Assembly (NCBI RefSeq): GCF_020164435.1
Contig: NZ_JAIUDQ010000008.1
Span: forward strand, 1-64,000
From: Phyllobacterium lublinensis
GTDB taxonomy: Bacteria > Pseudomonadota > Alphaproteobacteria > Rhizobiales > Rhizobiaceae
DNA: 64,000 nt
Direction of reading: 5' to 3'
In this document: positions 60,308 through 64,000 of the stretch, piece after piece
Layout of the letters: each line of letters begins with the position of its first letter
Position numbering within the stretch: position 1 is the stretch's first letter
Notes under the pieces: model-generated
What the model was told of the DNA's origin: nothing
Database searches by the model: none
The model's input: the letters and a program-made list of their open reading frames with translations, nothing else
Made by a program: the position numbers and the translations under genes

Positions 60308-62563
60308 ATGCAGAAAGATGTGCTGCCAGTGACGCGAACAGGTAAATCGCCCGAGCGAAATCCGATGGTGATGGAAGGCGATATGGTTGTCGGATGTCCG
60401 GTCGACGACACGCTTGTCCTCGCCCTTGGCATTGGAAGCATGACCGCCGAACAGATCGCCGCGTTCCTCAACGGCGATCCTGCCATGAGCATCAAGGTGA
60501 CGCTTGTCACCTGGCCGCTTAAGGAGCCCTCGCCCGCCGGTACGCACGGCTTCGTGGCAATTGTACCGACCAATATACTGCGTCGGGGCTCGCTGAAGAC
60601 GATCATGTTCCAGCACAAGGCCAAGGCCACACGCTACGCCTTTGCCAGTCGCGCGGCCTCGACGGGCGATCTGATCGCGATGATCGCCGATCTTGCCGGC
60701 TCCAACTTGCCATCCGTCATCGATGGTCTGGTCGAAGGTCTTATTTCGGGGCCGATCGGTCGCAAGAAGCTCGCGGCCATTACAGTGCTTTTGCAGGGGG
60801 GCGCTCGATCCGACGGTTGCATCGAGCTGATCGGCGGAAGCGATGAGGGTGAGATTTTCGTCCAGGGCTGGGCGCAGGATCTGACACCATCGGTGACCCG
60901 CCTCTTGATCAGTGGCCGGACATCTTCCCTTGCCGAATGCGCGATCAGCGTCTTTGCAAGGCCCGATCTCAATGAACAATCGTCTGGCTTTGCCGGTTTG
61001 TTGCTTGCAAATGAGCGGATTGAACCCAATGACATCGAGCGTCTTCTGTTTCGAGGGCGCAGAGGATGGCGCTTCATCGAGGTCTACGACCGGCGGCTGA
61101 TCGTGGGGGCGCGAGAAACCCCCAGTCATGTGAGGGCGATCCTGCCTCAAGTGCGCAGCTCGACGGAAGTACTGCTTCGGATGCGTTCTGCCGCCAACCG
61201 GTTTGACGGAACGGAAACAGTCTCAAGCCTGCCGTTTCCGGTGCGCATGGGCATCGACAATGCCTATCGCGTTGAAGGAAGCGGAATTCTGGTTTCGGGT
61301 TGGCTGCTCGATCCAGACAGCCATGTGGAAAGTGTAAAGCTTCGCCGCCACCGCGGTGAAACACAACTCGACCGCGACTGGACGCGGGTGGACCGGCGAG
61401 ACGTTACCCGCGAATTCGACAATAAGCCTCCTTTCAACGCCGGGTTGGACCCCAACCGGCATGCGCATGGATTTGTGGCCTTCGCGCCCGAGCTGGAAGG
61501 CGACAGCACCGCACCGTTCTATCTGGAATTGGATCTGAGCGATGGGCGGCGTGCATTTATGCCGCTGACGCCTACCAGGATTACATCGCGTGATGCCGTG
61601 GTTCGACAGATCCGCGCGATTGACCCCGACGCCTGGGCGCTTCGCCACATCGTAGACCAGCAGCTCGTACCTTTGTTGCGAGGAGTCAGCCGACCTGCGC
61701 CAGAAATTTTTGGCGTCGAAGACCTCGGCACGTTCGAGAAGGCGTCCGGTCCCGCACTCATCATCGGCGTGGACGAGCGGGTCGAGGAAATTGCTCCCCT
61801 TCTCGCATTGCTTGCGCTTGATCCGGAAACGCGGGTCGCACCGATCGTCATTTCCGCGTCGACCGATATCATCGACCGGATAGGCGTACAGGTGCGCAGG
61901 CTGGCGGATTTCTACCGGCTGCGGTTGCGGCTCGTTTCGGCAAGCGGATCCGAAGACCTTTACGACGCCATGGAGGTCGGAGCCCGGGCTGTTTCGACAG
62001 ACTCCATCGTATTTCTTGCCGCGTCGCTCCTGCCCAGGAGTGCGGGCTGGTTCCACCGTTTGCTTGCCGCCTACGACGCCCGCAAGGAATGCGTGCTGTC
62101 ACCGACGCTTGCCTATGAGGATGATTCGATCCGGTGGGCTGGGACGTGGGTAGCGGGTGCACAGTCCGATCGCGCCCTGATAAGCCGCTATGCCGGCTAT
62201 CCCATCGATGCGGTCATGGGTATGGGGACAACAGAAGTTGCAACAGCCACGTTTGAATGCTGTGTCCTGCCAAGGAACGCTTTGTTCTCCGTGAACGGAT
62301 TCACGCGAGGATACCTCGGTACACATGAAAAGGGACTCGATCTTGGGTTGAAACTCAAGCAGACGGGTCTCAAGTCCTACTGGCTGCCATCAGCCCAGAT
62401 GCTTGGCTCCGACGATATTTCAGTATCAGACAAGGCATCGACGATTGCCCTCATCGAACGAATTGACCGTCAGGTGTTCGATGCCCGTTGGGCAAATGCG
62501 CTCACCCAAGCGCGCCCTGTGGTCGATCGCGGCCCATCAGCAGAGTCAGAGGTAAAGGCATGA
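60308..62563 (+). CDS. GT2-like protein with two GW-DP modules, catalytic motif degenerate
   Basis: A 751-residue protein. GW-type modules occur near residues 170-210 (EIFVQGWAQDLTPSVTRLLI) and 310-400 (SGILVSGWLLDPDSHVESVKL to HGFVAFAP). Residues about 470-720 align by eye with the GT2 domain of the protein at 55143: SIVFLAASLLPRSAGWFHRL against VLVMLNSDVVPCRAGWLG, LSPTLAYEDDSIRWAGTWV against GPKLLFEDGSLQHAGLYF, and THEKGLDLGLKLKQTG against DYEDSDLCLKIRQIG. The metal-binding NSD triplet is lost (AAS), so it may be an inactive partner of an active transferase. Next gene overlaps its stop (ATGA). Confidence 0.72.
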   Translation: MQKDVLPVTRTGKSPERNPMVMEGDMVVGCPVDDTLVLALGIGSMTAEQIAAFLNGDPAMSIKVTLVTWPLKEPSPAGTHGFVAIVPTNILRRGSLKTIMFQHKAKATRYAFASRAASTGDLIAMIADLAGSNLPSVIDGLVEGLISGPIGRKKLAAITVLLQGGARSDGCIELIGGSDEGEIFVQGWAQDLTPSVTRLLISGRTSSLAECAISVFARPDLNEQSSGFAGLLLANERIEPNDIERLLFRGRRGWRFIEVYDRRLIVGARETPSHVRAILPQVRSSTEVLLRMRSAANRFDGTETVSSLPFPVRMGIDNAYRVEGSGILVSGWLLDPDSHVESVKLRRHRGETQLDRDWTRVDRRDVTREFDNKPPFNAGLDPNRHAHGFVAFAPELEGDSTAPFYLELDLSDGRRAFMPLTPTRITSRDAVVRQIRAIDPDAWALRHIVDQQLVPLLRGVSRPAPEIFGVEDLGTFEKASGPALIIGVDERVEEIAPLLALLALDPETRVAPIVISASTDIIDRIGVQVRRLADFYRLRLRLVSASGSEDLYDAMEVGARAVSTDSIVFLAASLLPRSAGWFHRLLAAYDARKECVLSPTLAYEDDSIRWAGTWVAGAQSDRALISRYAGYPIDAVMGMGTTEVATATFECCVLPRNALFSVNGFTRGYLGTHEKGLDLGLKLKQTGLKSYWLPSAQMLGSDDISVSDKASTIALIERIDRQVFDARWANALTQARPVVDRGPSAESEVKA

Positions 62564-63885
62564 CGGAACAACTTCGGGTTCTTGTCATTTCGCATGCCCA
62601 TCCGAGCATCTCGCTCGGGGGCGGAGAGATCGCATCCTATAATCTGCACAAGGGACTGAACACGCTGCCCGGTGTACAATCGGTATATCTCGCGAGAGCA
62701 GGCCACCCGATTCCGCGCCACGGCACCACGGCACTCATGAGCTTGCGCCGCAGCAGCGATGAAATCCTCTTTCACGCCGATGAATATGATCATTTTTATT
62801 TGTCGAACAAGAATACGGATGAGATCCGCCGTGACCTGTTGCGGTTCGTCGGAGACCTCAATCCCCATGTCGTCCACTTCCACCATGTGCTTGGCCTTGG
62901 TCTCGAGACGCTATACGCCATTCGTGAGGCATTGCCCGACACTGCCATCCTTGTCACTTTCCATGAATATTTGTCGATCTGTCACAATGACGGCCAGATG
63001 GTGAAAGCCGGCACTTCAAAGCTCTGCAATGAGTCATCACCCATTGATTGCCATGCGTGCTTCCCGGACATTCCGCCCGCGCGCTTCCTCAAGCGGGAGC
63101 GATTTGTGCGCGGCATGCTTGAGCTGGCTGACGCCTTCGTTGCCCCAAGCGTGTTCCTTGCCAGGAAATATGCAGAATGGGGACTGGATCCGAAAAAGCT
63201 GACCGTGATGGAAAATGGCGTTGCCATTGAGGGCGTGACGCCGCCGCGCGAGCTTACAGGGCCAAAGCCGCGTCGTAACCGCTTTGCCTATTTTGGCCAG
63301 GTAACCCCTTACAAGGGCATAGACGTGCTGATCGATGCGGTATCGCGCGTTCCGGAGGAAACGTGGGGCGAAGACTCCCGCCTGATGATTTTCGGGGGCA
63401 ACCTGGAAAAACAACCGCGCGACTTTCAGGACCGCATGGAGAAATTGATCGAGGAAGCAGGCGCTCGCGTGCGATTTTATGGCGCCTATCAGAATGCGGA
63501 AATGCCTCGCCTCATGCAATCGGTCGACTGGGTGGTCATGCCTTCGATATGGTGGGAAAATTCGCCGATTGTGATCCAGGAGGCCCTGCACCATCGCCGT
63601 CCGATCATCTGTTCCAACATTGGCGGCATGGCCGAGAAGGTCCGCGACGGGCATGACGGTCTGCACTTTCGCGTCCGCAGCGCCGAAGATCTCGCCGATC
63701 GCTTTACGGAAGTCCTGAGCGATCCCCTTATATGGGACCGGCTGCATCACGACATCCGCCAGCCAACCAACTACATCGACTGCGCCGAGGAGCACCTGGC
63801 GCTCTACGGCGACCTGCTCAAAGACAAGCGCCAGCCAATCAACACCACCGCGAGAACTGACGTCGTTCTTTCGCAGGCAAGCTGA
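62560..63885 (+). CDS. Glycosyltransferase family 4 protein with Cys/His cluster (paralogue)
   Basis: A 441-residue GT-B enzyme closely related to that at 58243: VLVISHAHPSISLGGGEIASYNLHKGL, HVVHFHHVLGLG, FAYFGQVTPYKGIDVLIDA, and PSIWWENSPIVIQEALHHRRPIICSNIGGMAEKV. It keeps the Cys/His cluster (SICHNDGQMVKAG, LCNESSPIDCHACF). Two copies of this unusual subtype in one operon suggest successive sugars in one glycan. GAGG lies upstream of ATG 62560. Confidence 0.88.
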   Translation: MTEQLRVLVISHAHPSISLGGGEIASYNLHKGLNTLPGVQSVYLARAGHPIPRHGTTALMSLRRSSDEILFHADEYDHFYLSNKNTDEIRRDLLRFVGDLNPHVVHFHHVLGLGLETLYAIREALPDTAILVTFHEYLSICHNDGQMVKAGTSKLCNESSPIDCHACFPDIPPARFLKRERFVRGMLELADAFVAPSVFLARKYAEWGLDPKKLTVMENGVAIEGVTPPRELTGPKPRRNRFAYFGQVTPYKGIDVLIDAVSRVPEETWGEDSRLMIFGGNLEKQPRDFQDRMEKLIEEAGARVRFYGAYQNAEMPRLMQSVDWVVMPSIWWENSPIVIQEALHHRRPIICSNIGGMAEKVRDGHDGLHFRVRSAEDLADRFTEVLSDPLIWDRLHHDIRQPTNYIDCAEEHLALYGDLLKDKRQPINTTARTDVVLSQAS

Positions 63886-63927
63886 TCATTTGTCAGCCGC
63901 CATTACCGCCAAAAGAAGGAAGACCTC

Positions 63928-64000
63928 ATGGCACGTGTACTCGTAATGATCCCATCCGGCGAAGTTTATGATCACGACAGCGTTCGCTGGTATCAATACA
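63928..64000 (+). CDS. Start of a further gene of the glycosylation operon (cut by window edge)
   Basis: ATG 63928, with AAGGA eight bases upstream, opens 24 codons (MARVLVMIPSGEVYDHDSVRW and so on) to the end of the window. Position and strand imply it continues the operon; too short to identify. Confidence 0.6.
   Translation, partial: MARVLVMIPSGEVYDHDSVRWYQY

Overview
The window reads as chromosomal or replicon DNA of an alphaproteobacterium of the order Hyphomicrobiales (Rhizobiales), near the Brucella/Phyllobacterium/Mesorhizobium group. This is inferred from moderately high GC, rbs-type sugar ABC operons with overlapping ATGA junctions, a glycine-riboswitch-controlled gcvT-gcvH-gcvP operon, DUF1127 and PRD-free SorC/GntR regulators, a VirB-type secretion system and a PrtD-like type I exporter. 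I saw no rRNA, tRNA, CRISPR array, IS element or phage gene.

Layout. 1-936: 3' truncated PLP-dependent threonine/serine dehydratase-like gene (minus). 1417-11957: a catabolic operon (periplasmic sugar binding protein, GatD-like zinc dehydrogenase, FGGY kinase, SorC regulator, RbsA/RbsC ABC parts, DeoC aldolase, two-domain ALDH16-like dehydrogenase), apparently for a (deoxy)polyol that ends in a DeoC cleavage. 12166-16179: a membrane class III cyclase, a DUF1127 protein, a 51-residue Cys protein, an AraC regulator and a GSU2403-type nucleotidyltransferase. 16311-21124 (minus): the glycine cleavage operon with tandem-aptamer riboswitch and terminator. 21488-25008 (minus): a 41-residue membrane protein and a large hybrid histidine kinase.

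25218-32555 is an unusual biosynthetic-looking block: sulfatase-fold membrane protein, CDP-alcohol phosphatidyltransferase, zinc-less MDR dehydrogenase, a PTPS/QueD homologue missing its usual catalytic Cys and one zinc His, a GT4 glycosyltransferase, a methyltransferase, a RibD-C/DHFR-like reductase and a cytochrome b561. I regard this as the best candidate for an undescribed pathway (a modified, glycosylated pterin or related small molecule; inference).

32732-39303: DUF1349 protein, a GntR-controlled second ribose-type ABC operon and a second class III cyclase. 39746-48893: a type IV secretion operon in permuted order B8-B9-B10-B11-B1-B2-B3-B4-(lipoprotein)-B6, without recognisable VirB5 or VirD4. 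48897-64000: a GT4 gene and MarR regulator (minus), then divergently a type I ABC exporter, its HlyD partner, a minimal RTX protein made almost only of calcium-binding repeats, a terminator, and a tightly packed operon of glycosyltransferases, a methyltransferase and a membrane-anchored protein, several sharing a 'GW-x-x-DP' module. A secreted RTX surface protein together with its own glycan machinery is a plausible reading (inference).
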